Assembly (NCBI GenBank): GCA_900660155.1
Contig: CABFPE010000215.1
Coordinates: forward strand, 217,116 to 281,115
Source of the DNA: Hofstenia miamia
Taxonomy: Eukaryota > Xenacoelomorpha > Acoela > Hofsteniidae
Length of the DNA: 64,000 bases
Direction: 5' to 3'
The number at the start of each line of letters is the position of its first letter. The first letter of the stretch is position 1. Positions 23,567 to 38,500 of the stretch are shown in pieces. The position numbers and the translations under genes are program-made. A model generated the notes under the pieces. The model worked only from the letters and a program-made list of their open reading frames with translations, was not told where the DNA came from and searched no databases.

Positions 23567-26500
23567 TAGAGTCGCTTTGTACATTGAGGAATCGTTGTGT
23601 ACACTTGAGACTCGCTGTGTACACCCACGACAATTTTTTTAAATATTTTTAAAGTACATTCTAAATTTTGGGGTTTTTAACAAATAAACTTTCAATTTGT
23701 AAAATGTTGTTGCTGATGTGCATTCCTTTGCAATAAATATATAAATTAAGCATTGTTAAAAAAATAATAGCTAAAAAACTTAGAAAAAATTTTCATAAAC
23801 TCTCTGTGTACACTTATAAAATTTTGAAGTTGCATAAAATTAACAATATTTTGCAAAAATATTGCATTGTGCTTCTTATTATCGATTCTGTTATTAAAAG
23901 TTTTAAAAAAATTTTAAAAGCATGGGGGCCAGAGAGGCTGTGTACCTTTTAAATTACGACCCAGAGTCGCTATATACAGGCAATCAGTCATTTTCAAGGG
24001 GCACAGCGAATATATATATATATATATACATACATACATACATATATACATACATACAGGGTCAACTAAATGAGTGTAGACTGTTAATTATTCATTTTAT
24101 TCAAAAACAAAAAAAACAAATATTTAATTATATGGAAATGAACGAACAATGTTTAATCTTCAATATGTATTGCAGATTATTCTCTATATCTTCCCTTTTC
24201 TCGGATTTCCCGATGGAGATGTTGAATAACTTGAGCAAAGGTTGCACGCACAGTTTCGCTTTCAATTTGGACACATTATTCTGTTACTTTTTTCTTCAAA
24301 GCTTGCGGACTTGTATGAGACACTGTGCAAGCCTTCTGCTCCAATATTGACCATATCCCAAAGTCCATGGGATTAAGGTCAGATGAAGAAGGGGGCACAT
24401 TTCTTTCGACCAATTTTGAACCATTTTGGCCGTGTGAGCGGTCGAGCGCCGTCTTGTAGCGTCAAACCATCATTTAATGTCAAGGGATTCATCCATTTAA
24501 CAACTTTGTCCTTCAACCTGTTAACGTGAACATGTTGGTTGATCTTCAACACAATCCTCAACGAAAACCCAGGGTTTTTTCAGTCCACGAGATGTAACCC
24601 CTGCCCATACCATCGTCGATGCTTGTTTCTGCCTCCTGAATAAGGTTCTGAGTTCAACAGCGACCGACTCTTTGTTTTTTGACCAAATCCGATCATTTTG
24701 GGAATTATGGATCGTTTGAACGGTGAAGAGCTTCTCATCTTTCCAGAGAACTGTTGGCAGCTTTACTCTTTCGAGCCTCTTCTTCGTAGCACCCGAGTGG
24801 TTTCTTTTGGTTATTTCATCATCTCGACTGAGTTTCTCTATAGCGCTGTTCATTGTAGTTTTTTTACTATAATTATAATTTATTAAATATTTTGTAAATA
24901 CCAGATCTTAATAATAAATACCTGACTTAACTACACAATTTAATCGGGACGATTAAATCGTGTAGTTACGACGCGGTTCATTCTTTGTCACCTGACTTTG
25001 TTCTTAATTTGTGGAATGCAACACTTTCCGTCTTAACTACACGATTTAATTGCCTCGACTTTGTCGGATGGTTCTGTCTTAACTACCCATCTAAATCTTC
25101 CCGACTTTTTGAATGTATACATTAAAATATATAACTGATACTGAATTTAATCTCTAAATTTTTTATTGATTTTTTAAATAGCATCATTGGTGTAGCAAGG
25201 GAAGAACAAGGAGAACATGCCTCTTAAAATGTCATTAAATGCGAAAAAATATTGAGGTCATATCCAAGCAAGACCCATTAATAATACGGAATGATAATGA
25301 TTGATTTTAATAGACTGCGCAGTGATTAACTAAACAGTTCATGATTTCTAAAGAAGTTTGGGTTGAAAGCAGTGCACTCAATACGAATATAACAGCATTT
25401 ATTTACCCGCCAAATTAACACCATTACAGACTTTGCTTAGCTGAAAACAGTTCATTACTTTATTTGTAAAAAAGTTGGGAGTATAATTTTAGACTATTTT
25501 AGCGGCTGAAACTGTTAGTATCAGTAAACCAGACAAGCTCATACTGTGTCATGTGCACAACACGCAGCCCCGGTTGAACGTTTTTATGAGCCTGCTATTG
25601 CAAAGGGGCTCATCACTAGACAAAAGCTGTGGAACATAGGAATTAGTTTACTAATGCCTAAGGCCAACGAGAAACATAGTTTCTTAGTCTGCCTTAATAA
25701 TGGCTGCATAGGGTTAGGTGAGACAGTTATATTGAAGTTCAAAGTTCATTTATTTAACCTTTAAACGGCGGATATCACAAATGATGTTTACTGGAGAGCA
25801 ATGCGTATCATAATAATAAATAATAATAATGAAAGACTTTATTAAGCCGGTTAGGGCGGAACAAAACAAAAATTAAAAAGTCAAATCAATCGACAACGGG
25901 AGCACTCACATAAAATGAAGTACGAGCAGATGGAAGAGTAGTCAAAGTTCATTTATTTAACCTTTAAACGGCGGATATCACAAATGATGTTTACTGGAGA
26001 GCAATGCGTATCATAATAATAAATAATAATAATGAAAGACTTTATTAAGCCGGTTAGGGCGGAACAAAACAAAAATTAAAAAGTCAAATCAATCGACAAC
26101 GGGAGCACTCACATAAAATGAAGTACGAGCAGATGGAAGAGTAGTCAAAGTAAGACAAAGGAAGAGAAAAGATATCAAAGATTTAATCGGCCCGATCAAT
26201 CTTGTAGTTAAGATAAGCCTTCAGAGCAATAGACAACTTATGAATACATTTTTAAGTTTTTTCTCTTGAGTTGATACTCAATTATGAATGTCTAAATGAT
26301 TATATTGAATGGTTTTTTCAGTTTAAATTTGGATTAAATGTATGCTTTTGGTATAATTTGTTTACATTTAGGCTAAAGGAATATTATTCGCTCCACGAAA
26401 AAATTTTGATGGGTGTTCATGGAAAAATATTCGTGCTCCTGCTTTTTCATGGATTGGAGTAGTAAAACGCACTCGAAAGTGTTCACTTTCAGATCAAGTT

Positions 26501-29500
26501 TCGGCTGCACTGAATGCATCGGCAACTGCACTAATTATCATACATCAAAATCCGTTAAATCATCAAACTAAATATGGTGGCTCAATACGTTAGTATACTC
26601 CAAATATTAGCATTGTATCAGATATTTTACATATTTGTAATATATATGCTAGGTAGCGCAATAATTTTGATTAAGTCGCACTAAAGTTGCAGTAGGAAAT
26701 GGTTCGTGTTCTTTAGCTATTTTAGTTCATTTGATCTATCACATAATCTATCTTGTAAAAATGGAAATATCTTAGTGCTCTGCAATTGCTTTAACCAAAC
26801 CACATTCTTGTATTGTTGTAGTTAGGATTGCTGATATTAAATTGCAAAAGCAGGTTATCAGATGAAGAATTGGATTTTTCATACTCTGCAACAAAATTGG
26901 AATTAACAGCAATAAAAAGGAGGTAGAGGCTATACATTTAATTATATTTATATTTTTGCCAATGTGATTAGTTGAAATATTCTTTATGAGCTTCAAAATA
27001 ATTAGAAACCACAAAGTATGACACATTAGATTGCACTGCTTAAAACAACTGTTTTTGGCAATGCTTTTTTAAAATGATTTTTTAAATGTAAGAACTTTAT
27101 GGAAATTTTGGAAATTATTTTTTTGCGTTTCATCCATCCGTAGTTACATAAGCGATTTTCTACTCAAAAAATAGTAAAACATGCGTTTTGTTTGTGTATG
27201 AAACGAAAAATATATGTTGATATGTTCATCAAAATTCAATGTTTGCTACAGTATGGGCTTTCAGCAAAATTTTAGTTCCTTGAGGTGGAGCTGATCAAGA
27301 GCAACAAAACATTGTTTTAAACGTTTAGAACTTTTTTTGAAAAAATAGTTTTTAGCCAACCTTGCACTCACCCTTTATTCCTCAAATGCTGTTAATCTTC
27401 ATTCCGGCCTTTCGTCTTACAATTTTTCATTTTCTTAAGGCCCTATTCAATTTTGCTTTTGCGATCACTTCACTTTTTTGTCTAATCTCTTCCTTGACAT
27501 GCCTACTTTTATCTCTTGCCACTCTCTGAGAAACTTATTATATCGTAATTTTTTCTAAATATAGTTTTCTCCTGAATCTAGGTCCTTGTAGAATCTTCCT
27601 TGTATCTCAAACTTTATTTTGCCACTTGCCTGCTTAGTAGTTTACCTATACTTTTCCAATTTCGCAACCTCTGTTATTCCTTGAATTCCTTTTTTTGCAG
27701 TTCCTCCTTGGCAACCTATTCTATGTTAACTTACTTGATCTAATCTCTCCACACTTCTATCTGATCTTGACCACTTTATTACAAATCTCTGCTTGCTAGC
27801 ATTACAACCTATATGGAAATACATGTTCAATACAAACACACCGCCATGTATGCAGTAAAATAATATTTTCTTAGTTAACTGATATTGGCAACGCTTTGAT
27901 CTTTGAGTGCGTTTTCTGCACTTCTACGTGCAAACAATGTTTGAGTTTGCTGTTTGCATTCATTGACAATATTGTTAGAGAGCACATCTAAGCATCTTTT
28001 TATTCTCATATTCGGGAGACTATTTCTATAAATTGCATATTAATTCCAAAATATTTAATCTGGTTTGTTCAGACTTACGCTTAAAAACAGCACTCGTCAA
28101 ATCCGCCAATTTTTCGTGATTTGTAGGCGATCGCTGATTACAACGCACATCACGGGAATAATTATTGTCTATTTTGTAATGTAAATTGTATGCATTTATA
28201 AATTTATGGGACAGTTGTAAAAATAACCAAAAAAACCTTTTAAAGCAAACCGGAGAAGCAAACCATGTTTGACGACTTCAACAAAATAATGCTTTCTTTA
28301 TTTGATATCTTTTCTGAGAACAATGAAAGGAGGAAGGCCTTTGAAAAGTTTTATCAGATCAAAATGAATGAGGAAGAAAGACTGTTTCTGAAAGATCAAC
28401 GGAGATAGAGGAAAATGTACAGTACTCAAGCAATAGAAAGGAGGTGGCAAAAGACACTGAAAAAAAGTAAGCAATGAAACAGATGGAGAAGGATAGAATA
28501 GAGAATGATGTGCAAATTGTTGAAGACGATGAGATTCTATGTGATGGTGCTGTTGAAGATGAATTATGGCATGCTGAAAGTAATGAAGAGGAAATACCTA
28601 ATCATAGTATTAAAAAGAGAAAAGTATGCCCTTTTATAGCACTGGAGGCAGATAGTATCCCCAAGCAATTAGAACAAGTGTCAATTTGGTACGACCAGCA
28701 TCCTATAGAACAGTTGATGTTCTCATTAGCAACTTTCACTGTTCAAAGACCCAGGCTGTTGCAGCATATGTTGAGCAGGCGAGGCGATCCATGCAATGGG
28801 ACTATCATGTTTTGTTGAAGAAATCATGGAGAGTAATGATGCTGTCATAACATACCACACAGATGGCTCAAGGGTTCAAGGCACTGGTGGTTACAATGTC
28901 CACGGCATAACCATTAACGCCAGATATAGAAGGCTGCCTGCCCTCCCAATTAGCTTTGAATGTAGGTCAAACCTCGCTCTTCTCATAGAAAAAATACTCA
29001 CGATTCTCTCCACAGTGAGTGGAATACCTATGGAAACAATATTTGGGAAGATATCATTAAAGATGACAGACTCTACAACTCATAATTTGCAAGTGGATGA
29101 TATGTTTGCAACAGATCCCAAGCATCTCTTTTGGCAAACTCATCCGTGTTTAATGTTTAACAGAATAATTCTTGAAGTTGAAAAATGTTTGGTGCCAGAA
29201 AATATTTATGTATGTTTTCTTATAAATGCAACTACTAGTCACCGCACAGTCTTTGAGCAATGAATCGACTTTTTGACAAGGCTGGTTTCCCCAGACTTTG
29301 ATCACAAATCTTGGAACTTCGCAATAGAATTTAGTTTATTCATCTCTTCAAAAAATAACCTGGCCCAATCCTTGAAGATGGAACGTTTTAACAAATTTTG
29401 TTTATCTTTGTGCTGTTGTTGCTTGCATTCAGGAAGATGTCCACAATTTCTTAGATAAATATGATCATGTGAGCAATTCCTGGGCTTGCATAGTAAGATC

Positions 29501-32500
29501 TTTTGACAGCATTCAGTTCTTACAAATATTTTGTGTGGTTGGTGCTTTGATTGGTATTCATATAATTCACCCTTACCTCAATGTCACTTATTTTGATCGA
29601 GTCACATATAGCGATCTGATGCAAACACTGTATAGTGAATTGATGACATGCAATTCACCAGCTCTCGAGCTTGTGAGTGCAGAGTTCTTTAAAAGAGCTC
29701 AAAGTTGACCAAAAGAGTTGCTTGATGGATTGCATGAGCACATTACTGCCCATAAAACTTGTGTTGCTGAAATCCTTCAACTGGTTCTTCCGACTATTGC
29801 ACAGGGTTTCTTTCATTAACGTGGACACATTTTTGGCTTTGGTAATTATGAAAATAATCACCCCCTGCTGCTGAGCAACATCAACACATCTCAATTAGAT
29901 CAAGCTCCTGTCAACAACGTGAACAGTGAAAGCGATGAACTATCAGCTGAAAGTTCGTGGAGCAATACAGCTTATACCAAGCTGCTAAACCATGTTAAAG
30001 CCACGCTGGTAGACTTGATTGAGCTAAAGCCACTTGATGAATTTCAAAAACACAGAAAATCTGCTGAACGAGTGAAGAATATAATACAGATTTGGCAGAT
30101 ACACAAATGAAATTGATAAAATGTAACTTACAACGAAAGAAGCATTGCGTGTTCACACTGATAAACGAAAAAACTTTAGATCTTAACATTTTTAAACAAC
30201 ATGGTGGTCCCTTCACATCTGTAGACAAAATTATCAACTTCTGGTTGGACCAAATGTTTCTCTTGACACAAAAGGAAAGTTTCTGCATAGCCGTATCAGA
30301 TATGCAAGAGATAGAATCTTGTCACTACCAAAACAAGTGAAATATTTCGCCTGATGAGACAACACAAGAAGTGCTTCTTGGCACGCCTTGCATTAATTAT
30401 CACTTGTAATGTGTATTATATCGTGTAACAAATCTTTCTACTTGTACCATTTTTATTTCTATCACAAGGTTATATACTGATTGTACTGACTTCCCCTCCC
30501 AATTGCTTTGAATTGATATGCTGTTTTTGACTGGGATAAAAGGGGCACAAGTTCAATCAAGCAATTTACATCAGCATCCAGTTCCATCAGTGTGCAAAAT
30601 CACTTGATAACAAACTTATAATCATCCATAGCTGATTAGTAATACTTTGAATGCAATTACTTGATTGAACTTGTACCCTTAGTACCCTCTTTCTGTTTGA
30701 GCCCTTTTATCCACACCTAAATCTATTTCATTATATTATCATTTTAGACGTACTTATATTGTCAAAATTTTTGCTTAAATACCAACGGCAATATTTTGCG
30801 TTTTATATTACTAACTTGCAAGATTTTAGCACTTTGACATTTCTTTGGGGATAGGTAAATGAAAAAATGTACACATTTTCTATAGGCATACATCTGTTTT
30901 TATTAACACTAAAATACCTTGCATTGCAATGCATTTTCAGTGAATTTATTGCAATTATGTGCTTTTATAGTACCCAAATCAACATTCTTCCTACACGAAT
31001 TCATATAAAAAAATAATGTTCCATTTCTGAGGGGATTTTTTCCTCTCATAATTTTTATGATCTTGTGCCTCTCTCTAGTATCAGAACGGGTAAAAAGAAT
31101 AGCAGCCTAGTTGGATAATTTGCATATTTCTTAGCACCGAGTCTAGTGGGTTTTCTTAGGGAATGCCCATTACTGTAGTAGTCTATATCCGTGATTCAAA
31201 GCTGCTCATATCTACTCTACGAAAAGCAGATGTATGTAACTTTTGAAGAATTCAATGAATTTCCCTAAGTTTTGACTAAATATTTGATGTTACATACTAA
31301 CATCATATGTAAAAAATTGTTTTGTTTCAAAAATTGTGCATTGATTGCAAAATTAAGTATTATAACAAACTGCAATAGCAGCATATCAACATGCAATAAG
31401 CAGTTTTTGTGGCTTGAATGTTTAGTGTTTCCAACTTTTTTGGCATTCCCTTTATCATATAATATCAGCATGGGATTGAGCATTAATGGTTTTGATGAAT
31501 TAATGCTTTGTTATGTCGATATGTACAGCAAAACATCCCAGGCATTCTCTATACAGTGCAGATCGGATTAATTGTCTGGTCATTCCAAAATAGGCACCTC
31601 TTCAACTGCCAAACATTTCTTAGTGACTTTATATGTGTGGTATTGTGCACGGTCAAGCACGAAAATAATCATTGGCAGTAAACATTTCCGGAAGTTATAG
31701 AATGCCATTTACCGCTCTGGTCAAAAAGTAAGTTTCCATTTCCACGTAGCAAACAATAAATTATCCAATAAAGTTTATATTAATATCAAATACAAATGCA
31801 ACTATAAAATAATCACCATTGAGTGCCACTCATTTCTCCCAGTGCCGCACCAGGGAGTCAAAACAATGCAATATTTCCTGACTTGAAATTTTCCGAAGTG
31901 AAGCATTAAATGCATTGTTGATTTCTTCAATTGTCGAAAACGACCGACCGCGTATCGACTCCTTGATTTTGGAGAAGAGAAAGAAATCGCAAAGAGCAAG
32001 GTCGGGAGAATACGGGTGAGGTAAGATGTCCCACTCTTGTCGATTCAAGTAATCTTGCACAATTAAACATCGATGTGTTGGAGCATTGTTGTTGTGGAAA
32101 ACAATGCGTTGATTTTTGTGATTTCTCACCAAACTAAGACGTAATTTTCGAACGAGCACATCTTTGTAATAACCACCATTGACACGTTGTCCAGTTGGAA
32201 CAGCAGTGTTGAGCAGAATACGCTGACTGTCGCTTCAGAAGAGGATCCTAACTGTAAACCCACGTTTTGTCACCAGTAACTATCTGACTCAAAAAACATT
32301 GGTCTGCCCGGTAGAGCTCCAAATTGATTTGGCAGAGTTGGATGCGCATGTGCTTCTGTTCGTCGGACAACAAGTGTGGTACACACTTTGCACATTTCTT
32401 TGTTTTTGCAATATCTGATTCAAAATCGTATACCATGAGAAACACCAACTTGTTCTTCCAACTCATCAATTCTGCATCGATTGTCTTCCTCTAAGAGTTG

Positions 32501-35500
32501 TTGTGTCCTGGTCACGTTGACATCTGTTGTTGTTTCAATTGGTCGCCCATCCCGGTGTTCATCATGCAAATCAACTCTTCCTCCTACAATTTCTCTGGCT
32601 CATTTTCTTACTGTTTGAATAGATGGCGCATTCTCTCCAATAACGTTGCATAGCTGTTGATGAATTTTTGTTATATCACAATGAGTCATTAAGAAATTTG
32701 ATAATGAATAATTGCTTTTAAATGTATTCATCGTGGAAAGAAAATTTATGCAATTTAAATGTTTGCATGCATGTAATTAAATATATTTCTATTAATCAAT
32801 CAAAAATCACATTAACTTTCAAAATATAAAATAACTGCAAGCATGTATTTAAGCATGCAGGAACACATGCACACCGAAATTTACTTATTGACTTAACCAC
32901 GTATATCAAAACTTCATGCTATTGATTCTCCATAATATCCTCAAGTTACTATTCATAGAAATGATATTCCATCATTGAATTGAACATCTAAATATTTCAC
33001 TAGTTTTTTTTGATTTGGTTGCATATTTGCAACTCCAGGCAGCAGAAGTATCAAATGTTGCAAATATCGTTTGAAAATGTTAAAATTAATGAATGATCCC
33101 TCATCAAGACATTTTTATTCTATTTCAATGGGTAGGAAGCTTTTCTTAAATATACATAATTAGGATTGATTTATATTATCATCTACTTTTATTTGGCTAT
33201 GTCTTTGCATTTACAAAGTCAGCTATAATAGAATTCGTTAAAAAATTATAAACAACTAATATTGATCCTATATTCAATAGATAACATCGATTTTTTATTT
33301 TTATGAAAATTTTGATACCCTCACTGTCCGGAATTGCAAATTTGCAACTTCAATTTATTGAATGAATTTAGCAGCTAGCAACAGAATAAAATCATTCAAA
33401 ATGATTGTATCGCCGATCTTTCTTTTCTCTGAGTTCTTTCTAATTTGAGTCATCGTAGAATAGTTCCAAAAATGTCGATTTTTAGAAAAACTAAGTGTGC
33501 CTAGAAATCATATTTGAATTCCAAGATTTGATTCTATCACCAATAATGTGTTTAGTATGCCAGAAGCATTAACATTTTGCTCAAAGTAAGTTCAATATAG
33601 AAATTGCACATGGATTTCACTGAAATTGCAAATTTGCAACTTCCTGCATTAGAGGCTTAATTCAACAAATATTGCCATTTTGATTCTTTACACAGCTGCT
33701 ATTATCGTATAATAGTACATTATTGCATGCTTTTCTGTTTTGAAATATTCACAATGGATGTTTATATTCTCGGGTACATGTAATAATATACGTATGTTGT
33801 CCCAAGTAATCTCAATATTTCTCACGGACTGCATTTCACATATATGGGTGAAAAAAATACTGTTGTCCCAGGTAATTTTCTCCTGCTGTATATTATCGTC
33901 GCTGTGTACTATGGAAAATGTACAAAGCAACGGACATGCTGCAATTCCATCAGCACAAAGCAACGTTTCTTTTAAAGAAACAGGTGAATAGTGAATTGCC
34001 TGATATTTTTCAGGAGTATTAAAGACACCAATTGGACTTTTAAAAAGTTTATTATATTTTTGGTCAATTTTTTTGTTGGGCATTATATTTTACCGTTTAT
34101 ATATGGTAGGCGTCCCTATACGTAGCGCTTTGACCAATATTTTGATATCCAGTTTTTCTTAGTATTTCATTGAATTCCAATTATTTAAATGTGTTGTGAT
34201 TTGAATCACGTTGAATTTAGAGTCAGTATTCATCACTGAGCCTCAAAACCCGGCTTCGTGACAATTACGATGTCCTCTTGACCCCTTTCCAAAGCAAATG
34301 CGGTTGAGAACTTAACCACGTAAAGCAACCCCTCAAATATTTTGGGTGGCTTTATTAGTTTGAGTTTTAAATTTAAATAATTTCAGAACTGCTTCATTCT
34401 AATTGTATCAAAAATAGGGTTAACATTCTAGTGCAACTGACATGTGGCAAATCTTGAAAATTACGAGAATAGCATTACGAATATTGCGACACAATTTTTT
34501 TGAAATCCGAATAAAAATATATATTTAAATAATGTTTTACTATTCTGCTAAAGTAAAGCTCAATTTTGATTAACACAGCCCACATACCTGTAATCAGTAA
34601 ACTCTCTGGACTATTACAATTGGAGATTTAACAAATGCCCACGGTAAAATATGTGTTAAATTACCCAAGTGATTCAACTGTTCAAATAATCTTAACCACA
34701 ATTCGAATAGTCAATATCCATATAACTAATTAGTTAACCTGATCCAGTCGAGTGATAGGTTTAACCCATCAAATAAGAGTGAATCAAAAAGTATGGCAAT
34801 TTTGCAACTATTACTTCTAAACGAAACAAAATTAATTGCTCTTTCTCTAACACATGCACGTGATAATGCACTTGCGTAATAGGTCACGGGCAGTCATCAA
34901 ATTAGACTGTTACTTACATCATATACTATTTTTAGAAATGAAGTTTAATAAGAATTTCACCGCTAAAATACAGTACGAAGGAAGAACAATGCGCTTCTTG
35001 TGGGCAGAAAGAATAAAGCCTGCTGAAATCTACCGCCGGATATTGTCACAATATGGAGAAAGCTCTATGAACCAGCCTAAAGTTTATGAGTGGGTTGAAC
35101 GCTTCAAATTAAGAAGAACAAGTGTCACTGGCGAAACTTGATCTGGTCGGCCTTCAAAGTCACGCACCAAAGAACACATCGACTTGATCAAGGAAGAGCG
35201 ACCAATCACCCTAACTTAAATTGCCTCAATTGTGAACATCAGTATGGATCTGCACATGTTATCATGCATGACGCTTTGTTCTACCGAAAAATTTGCGTGT
35301 GGGTACCGAAGCAGCGTACACTCGAAAACAAGCAACAGTGTGTGTGGATATCGCAACACAGTTTCTGAAAAAGATACAAGCATTTTGGAACGAATAACGT
35401 GTGATGAAGTTGGATTCGCCATGACGAACAGGGGAGACAAAGCTTGCAATGGAACCATCCCTCGTCATCTGCTCATGTTAACACTATTTTGGGATACAAA

Positions 35501-38500
35501 AGGACCTGTTGTTACAGCATACCAACCACAAGGTCTGACAGTTACCTCTGCTTCATATTGTGACTTATTGGAAAACTGTTTGAAACCGGCTATTCGACCA
35601 AAGTAACGAGGAATGTAATCCAGGGGTGTGCTGTTGCTTCATGACAAAGCCCGGCCCTTCACTGAAGCAAAAACTGTCGAAATTATTACAAAAATTTGGT
35701 TTTAAGCAACTTCACCTCCTCCATACATTTTATTCCGACGGGATATAAAAGTTAGTTAATGAGTATGGCAAGTGTATTGATTTCCAGGGAGACTAAGTCA
35801 ACAAATGATATTGCTGTTTTGATCTTCATTTGAAGAAACTGCCTTTAATTTTTGATTCACCCTCGTATTATTTCATTCTAGTTTTCTGCCCATGAAATTT
35901 ATTGATGATCCAATTTCAACAGAATGTTATTTCCTAACGCAATGCAACCAAATGTCAAATCAAAAAACGCAAATCTAAACTTTATACGTTTAAAGTATTA
36001 CTATTTATTGTATTTGGTTCATACCTGTTTTAATTCTCGGCCCAACCTGTTGTCGCCCTGAGGGCTGCCACGTGTCACTCTCCGGTGCGATTCAAATATA
36101 ATCTTCCTCAGGCCGAAACTGGAAAATTTACTTTAAATTCGAAACTGTAATTAGGATATGCTACCTTTCCCTAGTTTATATTACGAGTTGAGATATTATT
36201 TTTCTAAAATAACCCTAACTCGATAAGAAAAACCTCAAGTATAACTATTATACATATGTCATGACAACCAACAATGAAGTCCTTTTTCTGACATCACTGA
36301 GAAGTTTAATTCTGCAACTATAGAATCTTAATTCAGTTCTGTTTCCTGTAGATTTATCAACACCTTTTATCAATTAATTGTCAAACCGTTCATCAAACCT
36401 CATGACTATAATTGACAACGCATCAAACAGTATGAAAATACTTTAAATTGACACTACACTGCACTGTTGTAAAAAAAGTAACTTCGATTAATTCAATTCA
36501 AACGATATTTTGTATCTTCTAAAATTCCTATACTACAATATAATATACATGAGTAGTATATTTTTATCAATGCAATATTGAGGAAGACAGTTAATTTTAT
36601 GTGGTTTCGTGTAATATTTTATGTTCTATGTTGTAATTTCTGCTATAAATCTACATGGAGGTTAGTGCTACACAAACGCATATACATAGATATTTAGAAA
36701 ATTCTTATATATCAATTATAAACCTCGAAGAAATTATTTTATGAATTAAGGTCCTCAAACAAATATAATCCTACTACGTTCAGAGCTCTTAGGCCCAGCC
36801 CAGTGCCCGTAGTATAAAAACCCGTGCTCGTACGCCTTTGTTGATGTCCGATATCGCTCCTACTCCAGGTGACTGACGAATTTGGAGTTAATGTACAGTT
36901 GCAACTATCCTCTGTCACCGATGGAAACAATGCTAGCAGTGGGGGAGGAGCCCCATGCGTTTTATCTGTACAAATCTATCTCCCTAGAGGAGGACAACAT
37001 GGGCCATTTCTCATAAACTAGCTATAGGTTTGCATTAAAACTTGGCACAGGGCTAGATTGCACCCCCTTTCTTCATCAAAATTTTCATGGCTTAACATCT
37101 GAAACATTCATTAGAGGGGGGTAAAAAGGCCCTCGAATTGTGGCCTTTGAAGATATGAACCAATAGAATTGCAGCAATGCTCTACACTTGTAGAAATTGT
37201 GTNCAAATATAATCCTACTACGTTCAGAGCTCTTAGGCCCAGCCCAGTGCCCGTAGTATAAAAACCCGTGCTCGTACGCCTTTGTTGATGTCCGATATCG
37301 CTCCTACTCCAGGTGACTGACGAATTTGGAGTTAATGTACAGTTGCAACTATCCTCTGTCACCGATGGAAACAATGCTAGCAGTGGGGGAGGAGCCCCAT
37401 GCGTTTTATCTGTACAAATCTATCTCCCTAGAGGAGGACAACATGGGCCATTTCTCATAAACTAGCTATAGGTTTGCATTAAAACTTGGCACAGGGCTAG
37501 ATTGCACCCCCTTTCTTCATCAAAATTTTCATGGCTTAACATCTGAAACATTCATTAGAGGGGGGTAAAAAGGCCCTCGAATTGTGGCCTTTGAAGATAT
37601 GAACCAATAGAATTGCAGCAATGCTCTACACTTGTAGAAATTGTGTGAGGAAAACGATTTCTTCATTTGTGCACTCAATATTGGTCGGATTTTCAAAATT
37701 ATTTTTTTGTTTAGTCAAGATCAGTATGCGCGAAAGAATATAAAAGGAAATTTTGAAATCCATCAAGTAGAAGCCTCAAATTTAGGCATTTTGTTTTAAA
37801 GTCACAAATATAGGTCTTTACCCTTGATTACATTGTAGGGATGTTCAAATGAAACTATTTTAATGCCGCACCTGGTTGTCTAAGAATACCTTATTTCTCA
37901 GATACGAGAAAAAAACTTTCTTTGTGGTTAGTAGTGAACTATTTTAAAAGTTGTCAATTAATTTTTGAGCTCAGTTCACATTCATATATATGTGTTGATG
38001 TATTTAAAAAATTTCGATAGAGGCTTACCTGTGCGGGCACATAAAAACTGTATAAGTTTGATACATGCGTTTATCTTAACTTAATTCTTACTTCCAAGTG
38101 TGAACACAGCTTTGCATTGTTTTATTCTCAATTTGTGTACAAATGTGTTTATGAATTATATCGGTTTTAAGAAAATTCATTTGTTCGTTTTGCACTTACA
38201 TCAATTTTTTCTCCGGTACACTTCATTGAGTTTTAACTTCTCTACGAAATTGTCCATCAAGCAGGCGTTTCAATGAGAAATCTGTTTGAATTCCTTCGTT
38301 TACAATGACAAACCTCGTTCATAATTAAACGCCGCACGCCCCATTTTCTTACTAGTGGAAAATTTTACTTTGGGATGCAATTTATCAGCTTGCTGTCTTA
38401 GTTTATGTATCGCAGTTGTTGTTGCGCACAGTGAGGCTCAACAAATTTGAATTATCTCATGTGTTCGCTGTTTTCTACTGAATATTGTTAAAGCTGGGTG

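Noticed and set aside
24927-25060. Repeated AACTACACGATTTAATCG-type words in both orientations
   Set aside because: Noted as a possible small inverted-repeat element, but the ends are unclear and the region is too short and irregular to delimit.
33688-34083. 131-codon minus-strand frame
   Set aside because: Overlaps an opposite frame of similar quality and matches no family.
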